DNA of 64,000 bases from Calonectria ilicicola (taxonomy: Eukaryota > Ascomycota > Sordariomycetes > Hypocreales > Nectriaceae): the NCBI GenBank assembly GCA_020809705.1, contig CP085829.1:3782001-3846000 (forward strand), written 5' to 3'. The notes beneath the pieces were generated by a model. That model saw only the letters and a list, made by a program, of their open reading frames with translations. It was not told where the DNA came from and searched no databases. Every line of letters starts with the position of its first letter. Positions within the stretch are counted from its first letter, which is position 1. The translations under genes were made by a program, and so were the position numbers. Below are positions 51,450-63,600 of this stretch, one piece after another.

Positions 51450-52525
51450 ATTCTTTAATTTCTTTTTTTAAAAGATTAATATATTATATAATAAGTAGAG
51501 CTATTAGAAGCTTAAGAAAAATTAATATTATATTATTACTTTTTAAGTTAATAAGAATTTATTATAATAAATAAGAGTTATAAATATAGATTATATATAA
51601 TTAAAAGTATAAATAAAAACTTTAAAAAAAGTTTATTTAAAAGAATAAAGCTTTAAAGAATTTAAATATATTTTTTATTTTAATTTTTAAAAATATTTTA
51701 ATTATAAAATTAAAAAAGTAAGAATTTTAAAATTTAAAGAATATTAAAAAGTAAATATTATTATTATTTATAATATAAATTTTATATAATATAAAAAAAA
51801 TTATAATATTTATAAAAGATTTTATAATTATAATAATTTAATAATAAAAATAATTCTAAATATAATAATAATAGCTTTAAATTTAATAATAATAATTTTA
51901 AATAAATATATTATACTAGTTAATTATATAGCTTAATATAAATCTAAAAAAGGACTATAAAAAACCTTTATTATATAATTATAAAAGATTTAATAAAAAT
52001 ATATTAAGTATTTAAGTTAATAATTAGATTTATACTATTAAAATTAATAATAGTTTATAATTAGATAATTTTACTATATAATATATAAAGTAAATTATAA
52101 TTAAGTTCTTATACCTTTTATAAATATAATAATATAATTATATTAAAGAGCTTATTAATTAAAACCTTTTATAAAAAAACTTTTTTATTTTTATATATAA
52201 GATATATATTAATTTAGATTTATATAAGTACTAGCTCTATAATAAATTATTATTTTTAAAGTAGAAGAAAGATTATATATTATAATAGTATTTTATTATA
52301 TAAATAACCTTATATATTATATTAAATATTAAAGATTTAAAAAATAATATTATTTTAATTTATTAATATTATTTTAAATTATAATTTAAATTAAAAGTAA
52401 AAATACTAAAATAAAAAGTAAAGTTTAAAAAGTTTTATAAAATAATTAATAAAGTTAAATAATTTTAAATTTATTTTTATTAAAATAATTAAAAAGTATA
52501 AAAAAGTAATAATATTAAAAGATTA

Positions 52526-52634
52526 CCCGGTGGGTTGACTGACTAAGCCGACAGCGGGCAGTCGGGGCAGGCCCCCACCTCTCCTCTGGAGAGGTGGTGA
52601 CACAACCCGTATCTGCGTCGCTGGCGTATCCTGC
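52526..52634 (+). repeat. left terminal inverted repeat of the pogo-type element
   Basis: About 109 bp, pairing with 56092-56199. It contains a perfect 10-bp hairpin CCACCTCTCC-TCT-GGAGAGGTGG, conserved in the other end. Similarity ends near CTGGCGTATCCTGCTT. Confidence 0.9.
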
Positions 52635-52847
52635 TTCCACATTGTAACTCATCTACAACTTCTTCATTTTATGGCTAAATTGCACTAAAATTTAAATATT
52701 ATTAACTTTATATATAAATTTACTATACCTAAACTTTTGGCTAAATTGTGTGTAGCTATGGTGAGTGTAGCTTGTGTATTTCTATTAGGTTAGAATATTA
52801 TACAGATAACTTATAGGAACCCTATACTACCCTAAGCCCTTATAATA

Positions 52848-55520
52848 GTGGAAATAGCTATTGTATACTATATTGTTATGCCTTTTACTAAGAAATATAT
52901 ATCTTTATTAAAAGCTAGAAAACCCCTTCCTTCCACAATTAAAAAAGAAAGCTTACTAATAGTATTAATATTTAATAAAGAGTATACTTTAATTATATTT
53001 ATTATTAGTGTTAAAAAGAGTGTTTTTATAGTTATTAAGCTATATATACAGAACTATATATATTTCCTAAGGAAACACCACCTTAAAGGGCCTAAAATAG
53101 ATATATCTAAAGTTTGGGTTAGGTGGTTTCTTAAGCAATATCTAGAGCTTTAATTTAAGAAGCCTAAAATCAAGGAGGTAATATAAGCTAGGGCAGAGCT
53201 TAATATACCTAGAATAAAGTATTAGTATAAGAAATTTAAAGTTATTATTACTTAATTTAATATTTATAAAGTTAATATATAGAATTTTAATAAGATCCTA
53301 TTATAAATTAGCTAGATTAATTATATCTTAAAGTTATTTTTGATTAGGAAGAAGAAAAATATTAGATTAGTAACTTTTTAATTGGGCAATAAGAAGTCAT
53401 TAATCTCTATTAATGCAATTAATATTACTAACTAAGTAATTCCTTTTTTCTTATCCTTTTAACAAAGGTCCTTTTAAAGAAATATATTATAGCTAATATT
53501 AATAAATATATTATATTAACCATCACTGCTCGTATCCTGTTAGTTATTTGATTGAACCATTATTTGCATTTCCTATTCTAGTATCCATTTGAAAGCAGCC
53601 TTTCCTACCTTTTTCCTTCTACTATACTATATTTATAACTATTCAATTTAACATATTAATCCATATAAAACCCTTATTCTTTATTTCCTTTAAAAATCTC
53701 TTTTAATTCTTTTTAAAAAAAGATCTTTTATATTTAAATATATTAAAATATCTTAATATTAATTTTATTATTTATTATTACTTTTAAATAAAAATCTTAT
53801 TTTTATTTAAAAAATTCTTTTTTTAAAAAAAATTTATATTTTTAAAAAATTAATTTAATTTTAATTTAATCTTTTATATTATTTTACTTTTATATTTTTA
53901 TTATTTTTTTTTAAAGTTTTTTTAATTTTTAATTTTTTATATTTAATTTAATATTATTAACTTAAATTTCTTAATAAATATATTAAGTTATAGATTTTAT
54001 TTTTAAAGGGCTATTACTCTTATAAATAATATATTATTTAAATATCCTAATTATATATATATATATTTTTAAAAGAATCTATTTAATATATATTTAAAAA
54101 AGAGTTATTTAAAAGAGATTTATTTAAATATATATTACTACATTCCTAGCTAAAAATTCTTCCTTTTATTATATAAGGGTTCTATCTATCAAGGTTTTCA
54201 TCTTATATTACCTTTAGGCTTTAGAGTTGGCACAAGGGCGATTGTATTAATCGATGTGAAAGTCTATTATAAGGTGTGCCTTTAGGTCCTGTGACCTTGT
54301 CGGCATCTTCCTTTCCTAAAAGGAAGAAAATAACTATATGAAAGACATATTATATTAACCATAATAACAACTAGCTTTAATAATAGTTAATAAGTCTATT
54401 AGTGATTATAATATTTTAACTATCACTTATTTTTATTAAGTAATAACTTTAAAAGCCTTATTATTAATAATTAGTTTAGCTATAGTCTTACTATTACTAA
54501 AGAAAATTAGAATCATCAGATTGCAAATATAATAGCCTAAAAGCTTAAAAACAAAAGGCCAATCTATAGAATACTTCTAATAAATAGATTTACTATATAT
54601 AAAAACCTTAACTTCATTTAATATTATTATACCTTCAATATTATTCCATTTTATCTTCCTTCTTATACTAATTATTTACTTTAATCTCTTAATATTAATA
54701 TTTATTAATATCTCAAATTAAAATAATATTCTACCCTTACTAACTTTATTTAAGCCAATAATATACAAATATCCCAATATAACTTTCTTAATTAATAAAA
54801 TCAACTCTATAAAGTAATATTTAAAGCCTATTATATATATATTAGCTTCAAGAAAAGCAAGATAATACCATTTAATCCCAATATCATCTTAGAACCTCTA
54901 CAATAAGCAGTAAAGGAAGTAAAGGAGCCATTATTCTCTCAATTAATAGAGAAGCTAGCAATATCAAGGAAGATAAAATGATCTCTTGATCAGGCTATTA
55001 AGGAAGGGAAGTTTAAAGTCTTAAGTAAGCCAATTCAAGACCTTGTTTATAATACTAGAATATATCTTAATATAGCTATTCTTATATAATTAGCTTATAA
55101 AAGGATAGTTAAAGCATAATAGGAGAGGTTAGAAATAGAGGTATATTACATATATATATAGTGCTATATTTAGGTTTATAATAGAGTATATACAGTGGCA
55201 GAACTATACCAAAAAGTAAATAATAAAAGTTATTATAATTAGGAGAAGGTGTTCCAAAGGTAAACTAAAGACTAAAATAAGCTTTTCCAGTAAATATAGC
55301 AAGATAAAAAGACTGCTATATTAATAGCCGGCCTAAGTTAACCCTACTTGTAAGGCTGGGTAAGTGCTTAAGTATAAATGGAATAAATAGCTATAAAAGA
55401 GGCCAATTAAAGAGAAATTTATAATAAAGTAATAATTAAGGAGGATATTTAAGCTATAGAGAGTCTAAGGAGAGAGTAAATTAAGGCTTATAATAAAAAA
55501 TAGGTGTATCTTTTAATAAT
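52848..55520 (+). pseudogene. pogo/Fot1-like transposase, RIP-damaged and split by insert B2
   Basis: Frame 52848-53153 is still open for 101 codons and holds the C-terminal half of a CENP-B-type helix-turn-helix: ISKVWVRWFLKQYLEL matches VGKxWVxRFLKRxPEL. It continues through stops to NFNK at 53290-53301 (ancestral NFDE; catalytic Asp and Glu became Asn and Lys), then LGNKKSLISINAINITN, matching the GNREWVTxIExINAxG motif. Insert B2 interrupts at 53524. After 54362 the DDE domain continues: YRILLINRFTIYKNLNFI at about 54565-54620 (ancestral LLIDGxGSH, second Asp now Asn), then PFYLPSYTNYLL*SL, the LPxHTTHLLQPLD motif. A Lys/Glu-rich tail runs from about 54900. Start codon and N-terminus are not resolved. 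Confidence 0.85.
53524..54346. mobile_element. LINE/SINE-like insert B2
   Basis: 823 bp flanked by the 16-bp duplication ATATTATATTAACCAT (53508-53523 and 54347-54362), inside the pogo-type transposase. Begins CACTGCTCGTATCCTGTTAG (one tail unit) and has the same GC-richer right block as B1, but ends at GAAAGAC, 22 bp short of B1, which fits 5' truncation if transcription is on minus. Confidence 0.82.
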
Positions 55521-56091
55521 ATGGCCTAAAATACTCCTTTAATCTATCCTTAAAGTTGTTAAGTGGTAAGTAGCTTGAGCTTAATATTTAGCCTTATTTA
55601 ATAATATTAATAATAATTCTTATAATTATATATTAATAACCTTATCTTTTAAATTATATTTTTTATTTATTAAAAATAATTATAATAACTTTAATATTAA
55701 TATTTAATTAATAGCTAAAATATTATAATTATATTAAGATTAACTTTATTTATAAGGCATTTTATAAAATAAAGTAATTAAAGGTAAGAAAGAAAGTTAA
55801 TTATATAATATTAATTATAAAGATTTTAGCTTTAAAAGGGCATCAAATAATTACTCTAGTAATAAGGAATCTTAAGCTTATCTTTAGATTATAGTTAATA
55901 GAATAGCTAACATTCTATAATTAAGGTACTATTAATAGACATTAATATTCTAATACTATAATATCCCAATCTATTAATAAAAATAAATAAGATTAATATT
56001 ATATAATAAATAGACCCTAGGCTATCTAATAATATACTTATTTTTAATTTTTATTAACTATTAATAAAGTTATGGTATCATAAGATTAGAA

Positions 56092-56199
56092 AAGCTAGAT
56101 ACACCAGCGATGCAGATATAGGTTGTGTCGCCACCTCTCCAGGGGAGAGGTGGGGGCTTATTTTGCCCAGCCTGCGCGCTAGTTACTCAACCCACCAGG
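56092..56199 (-). repeat. right terminal inverted repeat of the pogo-type element
   Basis: Inverted counterpart of 52526-52634, with the same CCACCTCTCC...GGAGAGGTGG hairpin. Differences are scattered, several of C/T or G/A type. A short open frame crossing this end has no recognisable product. Confidence 0.9.
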
Positions 56200-58325
56200 T
56201 ACTTTTTAATTAATAAGAAGGCTTTTAAAAGTAATATTTTAATAATTATAAAGGCTAAGGTAAAGACTAAGGTAAAAGTAGAAGCTAAAAAGGTATACTT
56301 AAATTAATCTTTTTAAAAAATAATATTAAATTTAATTTTTTTATTATTTTTAATAATATAAAAAAGATTATTAATCTTAATTATATTTAACTTTTAATTT
56401 ATTATATTTATAATAAAAAAGATTATATTTCTTTTTATAATTTATTATAATAAAAGAATAATATACTTTTTAAAATTATTAAAATTTAAATTATTAATAA
56501 TAATTTTACTAAAATAAATTTATTAGAAAATAAGTAAGTATAAACTTAATATATAAAGTTATTATATATAAGAAACTTCTATCTTTAGAATAGATTATTT
56601 AAAAAAAAGTATTAATATTTAATATTTATAAGGAAAAAGAAATTTAAATAGATATAAACATCTATATATAAGTAGACCTTATTAATTAATAATTAATATA
56701 AAGATTAAGTTTAAAGCTAGCCTTAAATATAACTATATCTATATTAAAAAACTATAATAGAATTATATTAATTTTATATAAAGTATATTAATTAATTTTA
56801 TTTTTAATTAATTATTAAAAAATACTTTAAAAGATTTAAAAAGTATTTATTAAAATATAATATTTAAAAAATATTAAAAAAGTCCTTAAATAATTATATA
56901 ATTTTTAATTATATATTAAACTTTTTAAATATATTTTTTATTAATAAAAGATAGAATTCTTAAAGTATATAATTACTTAAAAAATATTAAAGTAAATCCT
57001 ATATAAATCTAATTTATTATTAAATAAAAAAACTAATCTTATATAAAGATATATAAATATTCCTTAACTTTTATAATTTTTATTAAAAGTTTATTTTAAA
57101 TACTTTAAAATAATAAAATCTTTAATAAAATTATTTAAAAAAAGTAAAAATAATTATAAAATTAAAAATCTTATTTAAACTAAAATTAAAGAAGATATAT
57201 TCTAGGAATTAAAAATAGTCTTTTATTTAACAATTATCTTATAATATTAGGATCTAATCTTAAAAGCTTATATTAAGATAGATATATTTACTAAGGCTAT
57301 TTTAAGAATTTTATTATAATTTGTAGAAGATTAATAATACTTAATAATCTATTAATTAAAAAGCTTTTTAATATTAAATAATATTAAGAAATTAAATAGT
57401 AAGAGTTATTTATAATTATTAAAAACTTAAAGTATTAAAATTATTATTTATTAAAATTATTAAAGAAGTTTATAATATTAATAAATTACTTTATTTTTAA
57501 AGGTATTATTAAGATTTTAATAAAGAATTTTAAAAGAAGACTTATAAAATAGATTTATAAATTATTCTTATTTAATTTTAATTTTAAATATAAGCTAAGG
57601 AAGCTAAATTTAGTAAATAATTTATTAAAATAATTAGATTATATAAAAGAGAAAATTATATATAAAAATATACTTTTTATATTTATAAAAAAGCTTTAAT
57701 TAATAAAGAAATTATTATTAAATATATAATATATAATTATTAATATAAAAAATAAAATTAAAATTATTAATATTTATATATAAGCTATTTATACTAGTTT
57801 TAAAGATAGTATATTTATATATTAGGTAGTAAGTAAGGGTTCTTTACCTTTAGATTAAAAGTAAGTTATTAAATTATTAAATTAATAAAATATAATTATA
57901 ATCTTTTTAATTATATAATAATAAAAGATTAATAATATTATTATAAAGAAAAATACTTAATAAAAAAAGATTATATACTTTAATTATAAAAATTTATTAA
58001 AAATTAAAATAATTAATTTAAAATAATTTATTTTATATTTTATTATAAAAAAGCTTATAAAAAATAAAATAATATTTCTTATTTAACTATCTATATAATT
58101 AAAAGAATTAATTTAAGAACTATAAACTAAAGATCCTTTCTATTAATAATAAGTATAGAAGATTAAATAAAATATTAAAAATATAAAAATATATTACTTA
58201 AATAAAAATAATATACTCTTTTATAAAGGAAAGTTAATTATTTTAATATAATATATATTAAGAATTAAAATATTTTATAAATATTATAATAATTTAAGAA
58301 TAAGATATATAAAAGTTATTAAAAT

Positions 58326-59109
58326 CACTGCTCGTATCCTGTCACACTGCTCGTATCCTCAGCCTTTCCTGCCTTTTTCCTTCCACTATACTGTATTTAT
58401 AACTATTCGATTCAACATATCAATCTACATAAAACCTTTATTCTTTATTTCCTTCAAAAATCTCTTTTAATTCTTCTTAAAAGAAGGTCTTTTATATTTA
58501 AATATATTAAAATATTTTAATATTAGTTTTATTATTTATTATTACTTTTAAATAAAGATCTTATTCTTATTTAAAAGATTTTTCTTTTAAAAAGAAGTTT
58601 ATATTTTTAAAGAATTAGCTTAATTTTAATCTAATTTTTTATATTATTTTATTTTTATACTTTTATTATTTTTTTTAAAGTTTTTTTAATTTTTAATTTT
58701 TTATATTTAATTTAATATTATTAATTTAAATTTTTTAATAAATATATTAAATTATAGATTTTATTTTTAAAGAGCTATTACTTTTATAAATAATATATTA
58801 TTTAAATATCTTAGTTATATATATATATATTTTTAAGAAGGTTTATTTAGTATATATTTAAGAGAGGGTTATTTAAAAGAGATTTATTTAAGTAAAATTC
58901 TTCCTTTTATTATATAAGGGTTCTATTTATTAAGATTTTTATCTTGTATTGCCTTTAGGCTTCAGAGTTAGCATAAGGGCGATTGTACCAATTGATGTGA
59001 AAGTCTATTATAAGGCGTGCCTTTAGGTCCTGTGACCTTGTTGGTATCTTCTTTTCCTAAAAGGAAGAAAATAACTATATAAAAGATATAAATGTGTTGT
59101 TCTTATACT
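58326..59109. mobile_element. LINE/SINE-like insert B3
   Basis: 784 bp flanked by the 13-bp duplication AAGTTATTAAAAT (58313-58325 and 59110-59122) in A6 integrase; A1 shows the empty site near 7350. The left end has two tandem CACTGCTCGTATCCTGTCA units with little RIP damage. The segment following the tail units in B1 and B2 (GTTAGTTATTTGATTGAACC onward, ~60 bp) is deleted. Right block and CTTCCTTT-type hairpin conserved, end GTTGTTCTTATACT. Confidence 0.82.
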
Positions 59110-60420
59110 AAGTTATTAAAATAATTAAATTTATTAAAAGAAAATTCTATTAAAAAGGAATTATAAAGAATATATATAATTATATTTTAAAATATTAAAT
59201 ATATTAAGGTATATAAATCTTATATAATAGATTATATAAAAAGTTATAATCTCTATTATTATTAATATACTTCTTTTAAAAAATTAATATAGATTTTATT
59301 ATAAGATTATTTTAAAATACTTAAAATAATAAAAAAAAATATAATATTATTTTTATAATTATTTATTATATAATAAAATTTATTATATTTATACTTATAA
59401 AGAAAATATTTATTATTACTTAAATAATATAAATATTATATAAATATATAAAATATTAATATAAAATATTAAAAGATATTATAAGCAATTAAAATAAATT
59501 ATTTATAAACTAGTTCTAAAAAGAATTAATAAAAAAATAAATAATAATTAAATAATTATTTATTATTTACTATCCTTAAACTAATAAATAAATTAAATAA
59601 ATATACTAGATCTTAAAGAGATATTTAAGGTTATTTATAAAAAAAACTTTAAAAAAATAAATAATATAATTTTTTAAAAGTAAGTTTATTTATAATAATA
59701 ATTAATATAATATTATTAAAATATTATTAATATAAATATTATATAATTATTATTTTAAAATAATTAAATATATTTTAAAGTATTTAAAAATTTATATATA
59801 AAATATATAAAAATATATTAAAATTTTAAATTATATATATACTTAAATTTAATAATATTAATAAAAAGTTATAAAAATATAAATTAAATATTATAATAAA
59901 AAATATATTATTATAAAGTATAAAAAAATAAATTATTAATTTATTTATAAGAAACTTTAAATTTAAATATAAAAAGCTTATATTTAAATTTATTAAGATT
60001 ACTATTACTAAAAGAATAAAATAATAAGTCTATAAAGTATATTTATTTAAATAATATTAATAAATATATAATATTTTCTTAATCTCCTTACTTAAACCTT
60101 AGAAAGGTATTAAAAGTAATACTATTACCCACCTACTAGAGCTAGCTAAGAAAGAGAATAAGTAAAAGATTAAGAAGATTATTATATATAAAGGTAATAA
60201 TAATAAAATATTATATTAAATTAAATAAATTAAATAATTTATAAAATATAATATATAAAAATTTAAAATTTATTTTAAAAATATAATAATTTTAATATAT
60301 AAATATTATAAGTAAATTAAAAGAATATATAAAAAATAAAATAATAAAATATAAAAGTAATATTACTTTTACTAAATTCTCTTAAAGTTTAAAAATAAGT
60401 TTTTAAAAGAAGAAAATAAT

Positions 60421-60635
60421 TATAAAAATATAGAACTAAAAGAATTAATTAAGTATATATATTAAATATATATTAATATAAGATATTATAGGGTAAGGAT
60501 ATTTATAATAGTATTATATAGTAAGTATAGGCAAATGGTTCTATAGTTTGTTAAGTTGAAGTCTTAGTAATAAGAATAGAGGTTTATTATAGTCTTATTT
60601 ATACTTCACCTTAGTTGTAAATCTAGTTTGTTATA
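60421..60635 (+). mobile_element. family A 3' LTR (A6)
   Basis: Complete 215-bp forward LTR-A, from TATAAAAATATAGAACT to TCTAGTTTGTTATA. The second half is lightly mutated (AAATGGTTCTATAGTTTG). Confidence 0.9.
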
Positions 60636-63600
60636 AATATTTTTTTAAGGTTTAAGTAAGAAGATTAACAAAATATTATATATTTATTAATATTATTTAA
60701 ATAAATATATTTTATAAATTTATTATTTTATTCTTTTAATAATAATAATCTTAATAAACTTAAATATAAATTTCTTATATTTAAATTTAAAATCTTTTAT
60801 AAATAAATTAATAATTTATTTTTTCTTATATTTTATAATAATATATCTTTTATTATAATACTTAATTTATATTTTTATAATTTTTTATTAATATTATTAA
60901 ACTTAAATATATATATAATTTAAAACTTTAATATACTTTTATATACTTTATATATAAGTCTTTAAATATTTTAAAATATATTTAATTATTTTAAAATAAT
61001 AATTATATAATACTTATATTAATAATACTTTAATAATATTATATTAATTATTATTATAAATAAACTTACTTTTAAAAAATTATATTATTTATCTTTTTAA
61101 AATTCCTTTTATAAATAATCTTAAATATCTTTTTAAAATTTAATATATTTACTTAATTTACTTATTAATCTAAGAATAATAAATAATAAATAACTATCTA
61201 ATTATTATTTATTCTTTTATTAATTCTTCTTAAAATTAATTTATAAATAATTTATTTTAATTACTTATAATATTTTTTAATATTTTATATATTTATATAA
61301 TATTTATATTATTTAAGTAATAATAAGTATTTTTTTTATAAATATAAATATAATAAACTTTATTATATAATAAATAATTATAAAAATAATATTATATTCT
61401 TTTTTATTATTATAAATACTTTAAGATAATTTTATAATAAAATCTATATTAATTTTTTAAAAGAAGTATATTAATAATAATAAAGATTATAATTTCTTAT
61501 ATAATTTATAATATAAGATTTATATACTCTAATATATCTAATATTTTAAAATATAATTATATATATCCTCTATAATTCCTTTTTAATAGAATTTTCTTTT
61601 AATAAATTTAATTATTTTAATAATTTTTATATATTTTATTTTTAAATTATTATAATATTTATAAAATATTTTAATCTTTAATATATATTATATTAAAATA
61701 ATTAGCCTTCTTTTATAAAAAAGTATATTATTTCTATTTAAATAATATACCTTTATATCTTTAATATTTTATTTAATCTTTTATACTTATTATTAATAAA
61801 AAAATCTTTAGCTTATAATTATTAAATTAGTTCTTTTAATTATATAGATAGTTAAGTAAGAAATACTATTTTACCCTTTATAAACTCTTTTATAATAGAA
61901 TATAAGATAAGTTATTTTAAATTAATTATTTTAATTTCTAATAGGTTTTTATAATTAAAGTATATAATCTTTTTTATTAAATATTCTTCTTTATAATAAT
62001 ATTATTAATCTTTTATTATTATATAATTAGAGAGATTATAGCTATATTCTATTAATCTAATAATCTAATAGCTTACTCTTAATCTAAGGATAAAGAATCC
62101 TTATTTATTACTTAATATATAAGTATATTATTTTTAAAATTAATATAAATAGTTTATATATAAGTATTAGTAATTTTAATTTTATTTTTTATATTAATAA
62201 TTATATATTATATATTTAATAATAATTTCTTTATTAATTAAAGCTTTTTTATAAATATAAAAAGTATATTTTTATATATAATTTCCTTTTTTATATAATT
62301 TAATTATTTTAATAAATTATTTATTAAATTAAACTTTCTTAACTTATATTTAAAATCAAAATTAAATAAAAATAATTTATAAATCTATTTTATAAATCTT
62401 TTTTAAGATCTTTTATTAAAATCTTAATAATATCTTTAAAAGTAAAATAATTTATTAATATTATAAATTTCTCTAATAATTCTAATAAATAATAATTTTA
62501 ATATTTTAAGCTTTTAATAATTATAAATAGCTTTTATTATCTAATTTCTTAATATTAAAAAGCTTTTTTAATTAATAAATTATCAAATATTATTAATTTT
62601 TTATAAATTATAATAAAATCTTTAAAATAATAAAACCTTTAATAAAACTACTTAAAAAAGTAAAAATAATTATAAGACTAAAGACCTTATTTAAATTAAA
62701 ATTAAAGAAAATACATTCTAAGAATTAAAAATAGCCTTCTATTCAATAACTATTTTATAGTATTAAGATCTAATTTTAAAAGCTTATATTAAAATAAATA
62801 TATCTATTAAAGCTATTTTAAAGTATTTAAAGATAAATTTCTAATAGAAATTATAGAAGTTAAAAAATATTTATATATTTTTATATAAGATTAATTTCTT
62901 TTATTTAATAATAAATTAAATTTATATAAAATCTATTTTAATATCTTTTTAAATAATTATATACTTTAAGAATTCTATCTTTTATTAATAAAAGATATAT
63001 TTAAAGAATTTAATATATAATTAAAAGTTATATAATTATTTAAAAATCTTTTTAATATTTTTAATATATTATTTTTTTATTTTAAAATAAATAATAATAT
63101 TATTTAAATATATAATATAATAAATATTTAAAAATTCTATAAATATATAATAAATATATATTTAAAAAATAATTAAAATATTAATTAATTTAATTAATAT
63201 AATTATATATTTTAAAAATTATATTAAATTTTAAAAATAATCTTTTATTTATTATTTTTTTAATTTTAATATAATAATATATATTATAAATATTAATTTT
63301 AATAATCTATCTTACTTCTATTAATTTATTTAAAAAATTATTAATAAGTAAAAATAAATATTAATTTTTAATAATAATTATATTAAGATTTTTATAATTT
63401 ATATATAAATATATAATATTATCTTTTTTTAATATAAATAATATTAATATATTAATAATATTAATTAATAATTATATTTTATTATTAATAATATTATTTA
63501 TTATATATACTTATAATATATAATATTATTTAATATTTAGTAAATATAATAGATTATATAGAGGCTTTTTATTTTCTATAATATTAATATAATACTTTAT

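Larger units (their letters stand above)
52526..56199 (+). mobile_element. pogo/Fot1-type DNA transposon with 108-bp TIRs
   Basis: Inserted at TA (52524-52525 and 56200-56201) in family A sequence GATTACTTTTTAATT. Ends are CCCGGTGGGTTGACTGAC and, inverted, CCTGGTGGGTTGAGTAAC. Total 3674 bp, or 2835 bp without insert B2 and its duplication. TA duplication plus a CENP-B/DDE transposase remnant places it in the Tc1/mariner superfamily, pogo/Fot1 branch. The TIRs retain CA/CG; the interior is moderately RIP-mutated, less than the host element, implying a later arrival. Confidence 0.9.
51450..60420 (+). pseudogene. family A Ty3/gypsy internal region (A6), forward, with two nested insertions
   Basis: Family A sequence at 51450-52525, 56200-58325 and 59110-60420. 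It is interrupted by the pogo-type transposon and insert B3; A1 shows both sites uninterrupted (about 4760 and 7350). The RNase H remnant KAYIKIDIFTKAIL at about 57263-57304 corresponds to KAYIxTDASTKAIL; the Asp is kept (57281-57283). The integrase HPQTDGQTER remnant is near 59568-59640. About 860 bp including the RT YLDD region (A1 5425-6285) are deleted near 56880. RIP stops throughout. Confidence 0.85.

Noticed and set aside
56125..56307. Open frame of 60 codons starting in the right TIR
   Set aside because: Runs from the pogo TIR into the family A remnant; a composite without a protein motif.
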